From: an uncultured Pseudomonadota bacterium
GTDB lineage: Bacteria; Myxococcota_A; Polyangia; Nannocystales; Nannocystaceae
NCBI GenBank assembly: GCA_913061055.1
Contig: CAJXVA010000026.1
Location: 1 to 37,964, forward strand
DNA: 37,964 nucleotides
Reading direction: 5' to 3'
Shown here: positions 19,662-29,038 of the stretch, one piece after another
How positions within the stretch are numbered: the first letter of the stretch is position 1
How the letters are laid out: each line of letters starts with the position of its first letter
Translations under genes and position numbers: made by a program
Notes under the pieces: model-generated
Databases searched by the model: none
Told to the model about the DNA's origin: nothing
The model's input: the letters and a program-made list of their open reading frames with translations, nothing else

Positions 19662-20509
19662 GCGGGACGCTGGTTCTCGTCGGCACGCCGCTGGGCAACC
19701 GAGGAGACCTCAGCCCCCGAGCTCGCGAGGCGCTGCTGTCGGCGGATCTTCTGCTGTGCGAGGACACGCGCAGTCCGGTGCGGCTGCTGGGCAATGACGT
19801 CACGCTGCCGCCGCGACGAAGCTGTTTCGTCGGCAATGAACACGAGCGATGCGGCGAGCTGCTCCAGGCCCTGGCAGAAGGGAAGACCGTGGCGTTTTGC
19901 TCCGAGGCCGGGATGCCGGGATGGAGCGACCCCGGGCAGTTCTTGGTCACCGCAGCGACCGAGGCAGGCTACGCCGTCGACGTCGTACCGGGGCCGACCG
20001 CGGCCTCGGCAGCGCTGTCGATCAGCGGGTTTGATGCCGGAGGTTCGTGCTTTCTCGGCTTCATCCCACGGGACGGAAAAGGCAGGACGCGGGCGCTCGA
20101 GACCATCGCGGTCTCTGTCGGCCCCTGCCTGCTGTATGAGGCCGGGAACCGCACGCCGGCGCTGCTCCGGGACCTTGCGAAGGTCCTGCCCGACGCCCAG
20201 GTCCGCCGCGTGGTCGTCTGCCGCGAGCTGACGAAGCTTCACCAGGAGACCCTTCGTGGGACCGTCGCGACGCTGCATGGCGAGATTCGGGAGGCGCTTC
20301 GCGGCGAGGTCACCGTGGTGGTCGAGGGCAACACCGCCCAAGCCGATGCCGAGTCGCAGGATGCTGCGCGCGCTGTGCTGGATGTGATGCTCGACGCGTC
20401 GCTGAAGCCTCGGCCGCGTGCCCGTGCGCTGGCCGACTTGACCGGGCTCGACGCGCGCGAGCTCTACGAACGCCTCCGCGCGGCGCGCGACGCCCCACCG
20501 GACGCTTGA
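19658..20509 (+). CDS. rsmI: 16S rRNA 2'-O-ribose C1402 methyltransferase
   Basis: 283 residues, normal for RsmI. The SAM-dependent tetrapyrrole-methylase fold is marked by [15 protein letters not shown] at the start, then [14 protein letters not shown], and the [19 protein letters not shown]-binding loop. RELTKLHQE is characteristic of RsmI. It methylates the ribose of C1402 in the decoding centre of 16S rRNA. The GTG start at 19658 overlaps the sigma factor stop (GTGA), so it should be translated from the same mRNA. In many bacteria rsmI is instead next to genes such as lpoA/yraN; coupling to an RpoH-type sigma factor looks unusual. The [14 protein letters not shown] segment replaces the more common Asp-Ala-Gly-Thr-Pro-Gly-Ile. 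Confidence 0.92.
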   Translation: MSGTLVLVGTPLGNRGDLSPRAREALLSADLLLCEDTRSPVRLLGNDVTLPPRRSCFVGNEHERCGELLQALAEGKTVAFCSEAGMPGWSDPGQFLVTAATEAGYAVDVVPGPTAASAALSISGFDAGGSCFLGFIPRDGKGRTRALETIAVSVGPCLLYEAGNRTPALLRDLAKVLPDAQVRRVVVCRELTKLHQETLRGTVATLHGEIREALRGEVTVVVEGNTAQADAESQDAARAVLDVMLDASLKPRPRARALADLTGLDARELYERLRAARDAPPDA

Positions 20510-20644
20510 GATCTGGCTCTGCGGAGCGGGGCGCTGAGGTTCGCTCGACCCGGCTCGCGGATCGGTGCGTTCGAACGGTCCCGGTCTGGGCGGCTCTGCT
20601 ATGCTCCGGCCGCTTTCGCGGCATGTCCGCGGGCCCCGAGTCTG

Positions 20645-21976
20645 ATGAGCACACGTTCAAACTTGATTGGTCTTGGCGTTGGAGTCGCTGCCGTAGGAGG
20701 GCTGATCGCCCTGCTGATGGGCACCGGCGTGGTGTCGCTCAAGAAAAACTCCGACGAGGCGGCGGAGGCCGACGCCGACCCCGACGAGGACGCGGAAGAG
20801 GTCGCGAAGGGGAAGGGGAAGTCCCGCGGCAAGAAGCGGAAAGGCCGCCGCAAAGGCAAAAAGGGTCGCAAGCAGAGCGACACGGTCAAGAAGCTCTCCT
20901 CCATGGGCTACGTGGACGGAACCGTCGATGCCAACGTCGATCGGTCCGGGGTGCTCGTGAACATCGAGGGGGAGGCGCAAGAGGGCGTCAACTTCTATGC
21001 CTCTCGCAAGCAGTCTCGTGCCCAGTTACTCGACATGAAAGGCGTCGTGCTTCACGAGTGGAACGTCCGGGGCATGGGCGGATGGCAGCATGTGTCCTTG
21101 CTGCCCGATGGCAGCGTCATCGGTCTGGTCAAGAACAAGGAGGTCTTCAAGATCGACAAGGACTCCAAGCTCTTGTGGACCTACAAGGCGCGCGTACACC
21201 ACGACCTCGACGTCACGGCGGACGGGCGCGTGTTTGTGCTTTCGCGGACCGCGAGGATGATGCCGAAGTACGACAAGAATCACCCCACGGTCGACGACGT
21301 GGTCGTGGAGCTGTCGCCCGAGGGTGAAGAACTCAGCCAATTCTCGATCCTGAAGATGATCGAGGACTCCCGGTATTCCTTCTTGCTAGGGGACGCCGAG
21401 TCGCTGACCGCCCTGAAGACCCGCCGCGCCAACCCGCGCCGCAACAAGGAGTACGACATCCTGCACTCCAACCACGTGGAGGTCTTCGATGGGTCGCTCG
21501 CACAGAAGAGTCCCATCTTTGCGAAGGGCAACATGCTGCTCTCGCCGCGCAACACCCACACGCTGATGATCGTCGACCCCAAGACGAAGGAGATTGTGTG
21601 GCTGTGGGGCTCGTCGAAGCTCATCTACCCGCACCACCCAACGGTCACCAAGGCGGGCACCATCTTGGTCTTCAACAACGGAACCGAGGCCACCCGTTCG
21701 CAGGTCGCCGAGGTCGATCCGCTGACCAACGACATCGTCTGGACGTATGGTCCGACCGAGGAGTTCTTCTCGGAGACCCGCGGCAGCAACTTCCGGCTCG
21801 ACAACGGAAACACGCTGATCACCGAGTCCGACACCGGCTACGTCTTCGAGGTCACCCCCGAAGGCAAGACCGTCTGGGAGTTCGCAAACCCCCACGTCGA
21901 GAAGAAGAAGGGTCTCCGCATGGCCATCTGGCGCATGACCCGATTCAACCGCGACGACCTCAAGTTCGAGTTTTAG
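20645..21976 (+). CDS. Membrane-anchored arylsulfotransferase-like beta-propeller
   Basis: 443 residues. An N-terminal hydrophobic segment (~7-32) probably anchors the protein, followed by an acidic stretch and a remarkable Lys/Arg/Gly run (~53-77). The rest is a repeat-built propeller with ASST-family signatures (Arylsulfotran_2 type): VHHDLDVTADGRVFVLSR, DILHSNHVEVF, LSPRNTHTLMIVDPKT, HHPTVTKAGTILVFNNG and SNFRLDNGNTLI. Several of these histidines fall where family members have their catalytic His. True ASSTs move sulfate between phenolic compounds in the periplasm without PAPS; here the activity is unproven and a non-catalytic propeller is possible. A TATGCT (20600-20605) upstream could be a -10. 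It stands alone between rsmI and a convergent outer-membrane gene. Confidence 0.78.
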   Translation: MSTRSNLIGLGVGVAAVGGLIALLMGTGVVSLKKNSDEAAEADADPDEDAEEVAKGKGKSRGKKRKGRRKGKKGRKQSDTVKKLSSMGYVDGTVDANVDRSGVLVNIEGEAQEGVNFYASRKQSRAQLLDMKGVVLHEWNVRGMGGWQHVSLLPDGSVIGLVKNKEVFKIDKDSKLLWTYKARVHHDLDVTADGRVFVLSRTARMMPKYDKNHPTVDDVVVELSPEGEELSQFSILKMIEDSRYSFLLGDAESLTALKTRRANPRRNKEYDILHSNHVEVFDGSLAQKSPIFAKGNMLLSPRNTHTLMIVDPKTKEIVWLWGSSKLIYPHHPTVTKAGTILVFNNGTEATRSQVAEVDPLTNDIVWTYGPTEEFFSETRGSNFRLDNGNTLITESDTGYVFEVTPEGKTVWEFANPHVEKKKGLRMAIWRMTRFNRDDLKFEF

Positions 21977-22026
21977 TGCATTGGCTGTTGGGCTCGGGGG
22001 GACCCGAACCCGGCTCGGGCCCCGTG

Positions 22027-22051
22027 GAGCAAGCCCGACAGCGCGTCCGCG
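22027..22051 (+). repeat. 25-bp direct repeat, copy 1
   Basis: GAGCAAGCCCGACAGCGCGT followed by CCGCG. It differs at one base from copy 2 at 22095-22119, in the gap between convergent genes. Confidence 0.85.
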
Positions 22052-22094
22052 TCCGGCAGTGCCGTTTCAATCGAGGGAGCGAGCACCCGCGAGC

Positions 22095-22119
22095 GAGCAA
22101 GCCCGACAGGGCGTCCGCG
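22095..22119 (+). repeat. 25-bp direct repeat, copy 2
   Basis: 24 of 25 bases match copy 1. It abuts the strong hairpin at 22120-22145, so copy 2 plus hairpin may be one unit of a dispersed intergenic element. Confidence 0.85.
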
Positions 22120-22145
22120 AGGGAGGGGCGGCGAAGCCCCTCCCT
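22120..22145. terminator. Strong hairpin, likely terminator of the OMP gene
   Basis: A 10-bp perfect stem (22120-22129 with 22136-22145, AGGGAGGGGC) with a 6-nt loop, lying 5 nt past the minus-strand stop at 22151. There is no T-run, so it may act with Rho or block exonucleases. Confidence 0.55.
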
Positions 22146-22150
22146 ACAGA

Positions 22151-23728
22151 CTAGAACACAAGAGTCAGGCGGAGGTACGCGTGCATGTCGAACACGTCGT
22201 CGACCGCGTAGCGCCGTCCGACGTTGTCGACCACGTCGCGGCGGATCGGGTTGACCTCTCGCGTGCCGGCTTCGACCTCGTCGGGGTTGCTGCCACCTGA
22301 ACCGGGCAGGTCTGCATCACCACGGCCTGCGGCGGTGATGAAGTGACGGGTGTCGGTGTTGGCGGTGACGCCGAGGCCCAGGTGGGCGATCTTTCCGAGC
22401 GTGAAGTTGAGACCGCCGGTGAATCCGAAGGACGCGTAGTCCTGCAGGTCCGTGACGCCTTCGAACTTCTGGCAGCCGCTGCCGCCCGCGGCGAGGTAGC
22501 CGGGGTCGCCGGGGTTCTGCTGCGCGTACGCGAGGGCTGCACCGCGGTCACAGAAGCTGTTGTTCGTCGGGTTCCCGTTGTCGTCGACGGCCTGCGACGT
22601 CGGATCGTACGAACCAACCATCGACGGGCTGTCCGCGAGGAGCTCCCAGATCTCGGAGTAGCCGCGCCCTCCATAGTGGAGGACCGAGCCGCCCTGAAGC
22701 ACGACCGCGACCTTCAGGTTCTTGGCCTTGCGCTCCCAGGGAACGATCTCGGTGCCGACCGTCAATCCCGCCTGGGACTGCGGAAGGACGGTGTCTTGGG
22801 CACCTTCACTCGAGAAGTCTTGGAAGATGCTGCCCGAGGCCCGAAGCGACTGCCGCCAGTGAGCGGTGAAGTAGGGATCGAGGAAACGGTAGCGCCGGGA
22901 CAGGGCCGTCCACACACCGAGCTCGTGAATCCGGCGGCCGACGCGGCTGTTGCCATCGGGCTCGCGGCCCTGAATGTCGCGGCTGAAGGTCATCGCGCGA
23001 CCGACCGCGAAGCGGCCTTCGAACGCGATGAGCCACGTCGGCATGTGCGAACGCTTGTCCTGGTTCAGCAGGGCGTACTTCAGGCCGATGTTGAGTTGAT
23101 CCAGGCCGCGACGTACCGGGCCCTTGAAGATCAGCTCGCTGTCGGGACCGCCGAAGGGGAGGCTCGGGTTGCCGGTGTTCGTGGCGTCGAAGCCCGAGGT
23201 CGGCAGGATCTCGTCGCGAAGGGTGGTGCTGTTGCCCTTGTTGGTACAGGACGCGACGGGAGAGCCGCCGGGGCTGCCGAACACGCAGTCGTCGGCGCGC
23301 TGGTCGAAGCTGTACTGACGGCTGTCCGAAAGAACGATCGGCAGCTGGAAGTACAGGCCGAGGTCGCGGAACAGCCCGAACTCGAGCGTCGGCGTCAGCG
23401 TGTGACGGAACTGCTCGTAGATCAGGTCCTTGACCAGGCGGTTCTCGTTGTCGCCGGGTCGTCCGCTGTTCCATTCACGAAGAATGGCGGCTCGCTTGTA
23501 GTTGAAGTCGTATGCGACGCCCAGGTGCACATCGAAGACGTTGTCGTCTTCGAAGGCCGTGGCGACGCGCGTGACGTCAGCGGCTTGGGCCTCGTTTGCA
23601 GCTCCGAAGACGCCGCCTGCGATGGCGAGCGCGGCGACGAGCTGGCGCCCGCCGCGGCGACGAAGAACGTCCCTGGCGGTGCGAGTCGAGCCGGAGAGGT
23701 TGCGCTGGGAAGTGGAGCGCGTACGCAT
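22151..23728 (-). CDS. Predicted outer-membrane beta-barrel protein
   Basis: 525 residues from ATG 23728. A long basic N-region leads into a Sec signal (LVAALAIAGGVFGAANEAQA, cleavage likely before AD). Amphipathic strands follow throughout, for example DVHLGVAYDFNY and LTPTLEFGLFRDLGLYFQLP. The last residues LRLTLVF end in Phe, the classical beta-signal for BamA insertion. No family assignment; an alginate-export/porin-like or transport barrel would fit. ATG 23728 is preferred over the upstream GTG at 23779 because that codon lies inside the candidate -10 box. It is on the same strand as the upstream two-component genes but 220 bp away with its own promoter, so a link to that regulator is only possible. 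Confidence 0.8.
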   Translation of the reverse strand: MRTRSTSQRNLSGSTRTARDVLRRRGGRQLVAALAIAGGVFGAANEAQAADVTRVATAFEDDNVFDVHLGVAYDFNYKRAAILREWNSGRPGDNENRLVKDLIYEQFRHTLTPTLEFGLFRDLGLYFQLPIVLSDSRQYSFDQRADDCVFGSPGGSPVASCTNKGNSTTLRDEILPTSGFDATNTGNPSLPFGGPDSELIFKGPVRRGLDQLNIGLKYALLNQDKRSHMPTWLIAFEGRFAVGRAMTFSRDIQGREPDGNSRVGRRIHELGVWTALSRRYRFLDPYFTAHWRQSLRASGSIFQDFSSEGAQDTVLPQSQAGLTVGTEIVPWERKAKNLKVAVVLQGGSVLHYGGRGYSEIWELLADSPSMVGSYDPTSQAVDDNGNPTNNSFCDRGAALAYAQQNPGDPGYLAAGGSGCQKFEGVTDLQDYASFGFTGGLNFTLGKIAHLGLGVTANTDTRHFITAAGRGDADLPGSGGSNPDEVEAGTREVNPIRRDVVDNVGRRYAVDDVFDMHAYLRLTLVF

Positions 23729-23777
23729 GGTTCGATCGAGGTGTGAGCGGGCCAATAGGACCCGTTCAAGCGAGGGC

Positions 23778-23807
23778 ACGCTACCAGCGCATACCGCAGA
23801 ACGTCAA
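23778..23807 (-). promoter_or_regulatory. Candidate promoter of the OMP gene
   Basis: On the minus strand, TTGACG (23807-23802), an 18-nt spacer, then TAGCGT (23783-23778) preceded by TGG, an extended -10. The predicted leader is about 43 nt. Confidence 0.5.
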
Positions 23808-23948
23808 TGTTTGTCGGCACCTGCAGGTCGCCGTGTGGGGGGGCGTGGGACGTCGGCCGCGTGTGTGGACGTTCAGCACCCTGGGCCAACACAAGCTCGC
23901 AGATGCCGCAGCGCAGCGGTGTGCCTCACACACCTCTTCCGAGGCCGT

Positions 23949-25463
<1,515 letters not shown>

Positions 25464-25466
25464 GCC

Positions 25467-27698
25467 CTACGGTCCCACACCCTCGGGCGGGTTGGCCACC
25501 TCGGCCTGGGGCAGGTCATCGCCCGAGTCACGGTCGGGATCTTCGTCTTCCGGTGCTTCGGCGAGCTGTGGGCGTCCGACCGCACTGGCGGCCGCATCGG
25601 CTTCGGTGACCGGCAGCAGGACGGTGAACCGCGCACCACCATCGGGCTGGTTACCGACCTCGATCACCCCCCGGTGGTTCTCGACGATGCGCTGGCTGAT
25701 CGGCAGTCCCAGCCCGGTGCCGCCACTCTTCGTGGTGTGGAACGGGACGAACAGGTTGGTGATCGTCTGGTGGGACAGGCCGTGTCCGTTGTCCCAGACG
25801 GTGACCGCGATCGCGTCCGCCCGGAGCAAGCCGCGGCGGCGGAAGTCGATGTCGACCCCGATCCGACCCTCGCCCTCCTGGTGCTCGATCGCGTCGAACG
25901 CGTTGAGCATCAGGTTGTGCAGCACTTGCCGCAACGCGTCCCCGTCACCGCGGACGGGCGGAAGGTCGGTGGGTTCGTCAAAACTGACCTTCTCGCGCTG
26001 TTCTTCGGAGAGCAGTCGCAACGTCGCCTTGACCACGTCTCGCATCCGCACCTTGCCGAGCTCGCCGGCGAACGGCCGTGAGTAGGTCAGGAACTGAGAT
26101 ACGACCCGGTTGAGCCGGTCGACCTCTTCGACGATGATCTCGAGGTACTCCTGCACGTCCTCGTCGAACTGGTCCTTGCTCGGCTCGACGACCAGCACGG
26201 CCCCTTTGATCGCGCCCAGCGGGTTGCGGATCTCATGTGCGAGGCCGGCGGCCATCTCTCCGAGCGCGGCCAGGCGGTCCCGCTCCTTTCGCGCCTCGTA
26301 GACCTCGGAGTTCTGCAGCGTCGTCGCGGCCTGAGCGACGACGCCCTCGAACAGCCGAACCTCTTCGCGGGAGAACGGCTCCAGCAGGCGCTCGTCGTCG
26401 ACGAACAGCGCGCCCAGCAGCTGAGGCGCGGCACCGGGATCGTCGATATCGAGTCGGGCCCGCCCAACGATCGGCAACGCCAAGGACGCCTTGAGCTCCT
26501 CGAGGGTCTCGAGCACCTGGTTGTGCTCCGCGAGGTCCTCAGGGCGTTCGCGCTGGCGTGAACGCTGAAGCACGTCGCGGAGCATCGGGCCCTCGTGCAG
26601 AAGTCGGTCCAACAGCGGTCGCCGGGCGGCGAGGTCGAGGCGGGGCAGGGAGGTTGGCCCGAGGTGGCTCGCCAACGTGAGCGAGGTGCCCTGACGATCG
26701 ATGAGGTACAGCGACGCCCGGGTCACCCGATGGGATGCCTCGAGTTCTTCCATCACCACGCGGGCCATCTCATCGGAGTCGATGACTCCGGTGAGCTTGT
26801 GGCGCAGCTGCACCAAGATGCTGCGAAGGATCGGTCGGTCGCGGAGGAACCAGCCTTCGATGCGGCTCTCGATCTCGGTGCGAACCGGCTCCATCAGCAC
26901 GATCACCGCGAACGAGGCGACCGCGGTGTTGAAGACGAACAGCGACCGGGTGCCTTTGTCCGCGGTGGGGATCCACAACAGAAGCAGCGCGTACAACCCG
27001 GTGACGATGGCGATGAGGAACGCCATCGATCCGATGCGCAGCGCGACCTCGGGCAGGTCGAGCAGTCGCTCGCGCACGAGCGTTTGGGCGACGAAGTAGA
27101 GGTAGACCGCCGTGACGATGGGCCCGACCGCGGGGACGAACGGCGAGCCGAGCGCGAGCGCGATCACGGTCGCGTAGAAGAGGTAGCGCAGGCGGGGGGC
27201 GGCCGCGGTGCCCTCGGCGGCCCGGGCCGCACGCCAGACGCGGGTGGCGGCAAACAGAAGCCCACCCATCACGAACACGACGAGGACGAACGGGACGACG
27301 TCCCAAAGCGGGTGCTCCTCCAGCGCGGGGAAGAACAACGACACCGTCTGCGCAACGACGAGGAACAGACCCGTGAACCGCTGGATCCGGCCGCCGCGGT
27401 GGTCGACCGCCGGAACGAAGCTGGACAGGGCCCGATCCGCGCTCCACGGGAGCAGCAGCGAGATCGTCTGGGCGAACCATCCGAACAGGTGGACACCCGA
27501 GAAGCCGAAGAAGAACCGGCCGAGGTGGTACAGGCCCAGGTTGAAGCAGAAGAACGCGTAGAGCACGAACTGCTCCCGCTTGCGGTCCCGGAGCACCACG
27601 GAGGTGCCGATGGCGAACGCGACCGTGGCGGCCAGCAGCGAGCTCAGACTCTCGCTGAGGGTGGTCAGGGACGGATCCACGCCGGGGGAGTCTGCCAC
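25467..27698 (-). CDS. Sensor histidine kinase with membrane and GAF domains
   Basis: 743 residues from GTG 27698 (GTG 27680 also possible); the frame is open upstream, but that part overlaps the divergent small gene. About eight hydrophobic segments fill residues 12-270, then a GAF domain (~310-460). The dimerisation box has phospho-acceptor His488 in GLAHEIRNPLG. The ATPase has the N-box LHNLMLNAFDAI, G1 DNGHG (636-640) and G2 GGTGLGLP (659-666). An acidic ~45-residue tail ends it. The layout resembles PrsK, the kinase of XrtA/PEP-CTERM exopolysaccharide systems, whose partner is also NtrC-like. That is only an architectural resemblance; no exosortase is in the window. The signal is unknown. 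Confidence 0.9.
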   Translation of the reverse strand: MADSPGVDPSLTTLSESLSSLLAATVAFAIGTSVVLRDRKREQFVLYAFFCFNLGLYHLGRFFFGFSGVHLFGWFAQTISLLLPWSADRALSSFVPAVDHRGGRIQRFTGLFLVVAQTVSLFFPALEEHPLWDVVPFVLVVFVMGGLLFAATRVWRAARAAEGTAAAPRLRYLFYATVIALALGSPFVPAVGPIVTAVYLYFVAQTLVRERLLDLPEVALRIGSMAFLIAIVTGLYALLLLWIPTADKGTRSLFVFNTAVASFAVIVLMEPVRTEIESRIEGWFLRDRPILRSILVQLRHKLTGVIDSDEMARVVMEELEASHRVTRASLYLIDRQGTSLTLASHLGPTSLPRLDLAARRPLLDRLLHEGPMLRDVLQRSRQRERPEDLAEHNQVLETLEELKASLALPIVGRARLDIDDPGAAPQLLGALFVDDERLLEPFSREEVRLFEGVVAQAATTLQNSEVYEARKERDRLAALGEMAAGLAHEIRNPLGAIKGAVLVVEPSKDQFDEDVQEYLEIIVEEVDRLNRVVSQFLTYSRPFAGELGKVRMRDVVKATLRLLSEEQREKVSFDEPTDLPPVRGDGDALRQVLHNLMLNAFDAIEHQEGEGRIGVDIDFRRRGLLRADAIAVTVWDNGHGLSHQTITNLFVPFHTTKSGGTGLGLPISQRIVENHRGVIEVGNQPDGGARFTVLLPVTEADAAASAVGRPQLAEAPEDEDPDRDSGDDLPQAEVANPPEGVGP

Positions 27699-27731
27699 GA
27701 CCCGCGGGCGCACATGTATGCCCGAAGCTGG

Positions 27732-27760
27732 TTGCCCCGGCCGGACTCTGGCATTCTGAT
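27732..27760 (+). promoter_or_regulatory. Candidate promoter of the 90-residue protein gene
   Basis: TTGCCC (27732-27737), a 17-nt spacer, then TCTGAT (27755-27760), ending 4 nt before ATG 27765. If used, transcription would start at or just inside the start codon. Confidence 0.35.
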
Positions 27761-27764
27761 CGCG

Positions 27765-28037
27765 ATGGCCGCCATCATCGACAATGAGAAGCGTGCGCAA
27801 CAAAAAGCGCGCGCGATCGCTTCGGACATCTATCTCTACAACAAGGCCAAGATCGAGGAATCGCTCAAGAACGACTCGTTCTTCGACGAGCCGGACCTGT
27901 CCGAGCTGATCACCGAAGGCCGCGATCTGTTTCGCAGCGGCGTGACGCCCGAGATGTTCAAGCAGAACTTCTACGATCGGGCGATCGTCGATCGGGTCAT
28001 CAAGCCGATGGCCGCGCTCGAGAGCAAGATCTGGTAG
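27765..28037 (+). CDS. Small conserved-looking protein of unknown function
   Basis: 90 residues, not recognised. It is soluble, charged and predicted mostly helical: MAAIIDNEKRAQQKARAIA, a YNKAKIEESLKND stretch, a central FFDEPDLSELITEGRDLF acidic segment, and FYDRAIVDRVIKPMAALESK at the end. No signal peptide, Cys pair or known motif. I believe it is coding because it uses ordinary codons in a frame free of the Arg/Pro/Ala bias of antisense frames, sits 17 nt upstream of a pseudouridine synthase, and has a promoter-like element. ATG 27765 is the last ATG that gives a natural start; the frame upstream is antisense to the kinase. It might act as a small regulator or RNA/protein-binding partner, but nothing in the sequence proves that. 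Confidence 0.7.
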   Translation: MAAIIDNEKRAQQKARAIASDIYLYNKAKIEESLKNDSFFDEPDLSELITEGRDLFRSGVTPEMFKQNFYDRAIVDRVIKPMAALESKIW

Positions 28038-28054
28038 CACCGCTGACCATCGCG

Positions 28055-29005
28055 TTGGGGCAGGACGCGCTCGGGCAGCGGCTCGATCGGGTGCTCGTCG
28101 CAGCGCTGCGCGAGGCGGGCCATGTGATGTCCCGGAACGCGCTGCGGGCTTCGTTCGACGCGGGCGAAGTGACGCTGGACGGCCGCCGCCTCAAGCCTTC
28201 GCTCGAGGTTGTGCGGCCGATGGTCGTTTCGGTGGTGCTCCACCCTCCGGCACCGCTGCGGGCAGTCCCCGAGCCGGTGCCACTGTCGATTCTCCATGAA
28301 GACGCGGACCTGCTGGTGATCGACAAGCCCGCGGGCATCGTCGTCCATCCTTCGGCCGGGCACGCCGGCGGCACGTTGGTCAACGGCGTCTTGCATCACC
28401 TCGGCGTGGGCGCGGACGGTCTGCCGGTTCTGCCCGGGAACGACGCCACGCGACCCGGCGTCGTGCATCGACTCGATCGCGACACCTCGGGCGCGATGGT
28501 CTTCACCAAGACCCCCGCCGCCGCCGCCTCGTTGGCCGCCCAGTTTCAGGCCCACAGCATCGAGCGGCGATACATCGGGGTCCTCAGCGCGGTCCCCGAA
28601 CTCGACGAGCAGACGCTGGAGACGCCGCACAACCGCGACCCCGCCGAGCGCAAGCGTTTTGCCCCGGTCGAGGGCAGCTCGTCGCGTCGCGCGGTCACGC
28701 ACGTGAAGGTCGTCGAGCGGATGCCGACGGCGGCGATCGCCCACTTCACGCTCGAGACGGGCCGGACCCATCAGATCCGGATGCACGCTCGCCACCTCGG
28801 GGCGCCGATCTTTGGCGACACGCTCTACGGCAAGCCCCCGCGGGACGAGGTGCGTCGCGGCCTGTGGACCGGTCTTGGCCGGCATGCTCTGCACGCCGAG
28901 CTCTTGGGGTTCGAGCACCCGCAGACGGGGGCCATGGTGCGTTTCACCTCCGCGCTGCCGCCAGAGCTGGAGACGCTCGTCACGGTGCTGCGAACCACAC
29001 CTTGA
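28055..29005 (+). CDS. rluD: RluA/RluD-family 23S rRNA pseudouridine synthase
   Basis: 316 residues from TTG 28055; CTG 28043 could be used instead, and no ATG lies nearby. An S4 RNA-binding domain (~1-60, SRNALRASFDAGEVTLDGR) precedes the catalytic domain. KPAGIVVHPSAGH and HRLDRDTSG (138-146) are the family motifs, with catalytic Asp141. ETGRTHQIRMHARHLG is the motif III region. Family members isomerise uridines in 23S rRNA (RluD acts on helix 69 positions 1911/1915/1917); the exact target is not readable from sequence, so the symbol is provisional. The gene follows the 90-residue protein closely and is probably in its transcript. Confidence 0.9.
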   Translation: MGQDALGQRLDRVLVAALREAGHVMSRNALRASFDAGEVTLDGRRLKPSLEVVRPMVVSVVLHPPAPLRAVPEPVPLSILHEDADLLVIDKPAGIVVHPSAGHAGGTLVNGVLHHLGVGADGLPVLPGNDATRPGVVHRLDRDTSGAMVFTKTPAAAASLAAQFQAHSIERRYIGVLSAVPELDEQTLETPHNRDPAERKRFAPVEGSSSRRAVTHVKVVERMPTAAIAHFTLETGRTHQIRMHARHLGAPIFGDTLYGKPPRDEVRRGLWTGLGRHALHAELLGFEHPQTGAMVRFTSALPPELETLVTVLRTTP

Positions 29006-29029
29006 AACCGTGCTGCGATCCGCGATCAT
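29002..29029 (+). promoter_or_regulatory. Candidate promoter of the phosphatase-family gene
   Basis: TTGAAA (29002-29007, overlapping the rluD stop), a 16-nt spacer, then GATCAT (29024-29029), ending 9 nt before ATG 29039. Confidence 0.35.
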
Positions 29030-29038
29030 CGGGGCGCG

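Noticed and set aside
22343..23746. 467-codon plus-strand frame opposite the outer-membrane barrel
   Set aside because: The minus strand has a signal peptide and terminal Phe; this frame lacks motifs.
26595..27764. Upstream extension of the 90-residue protein frame
   Set aside because: Antisense to the kinase membrane and GAF domains; composition is Arg/Glu/Gln-rich and unlike the small protein.
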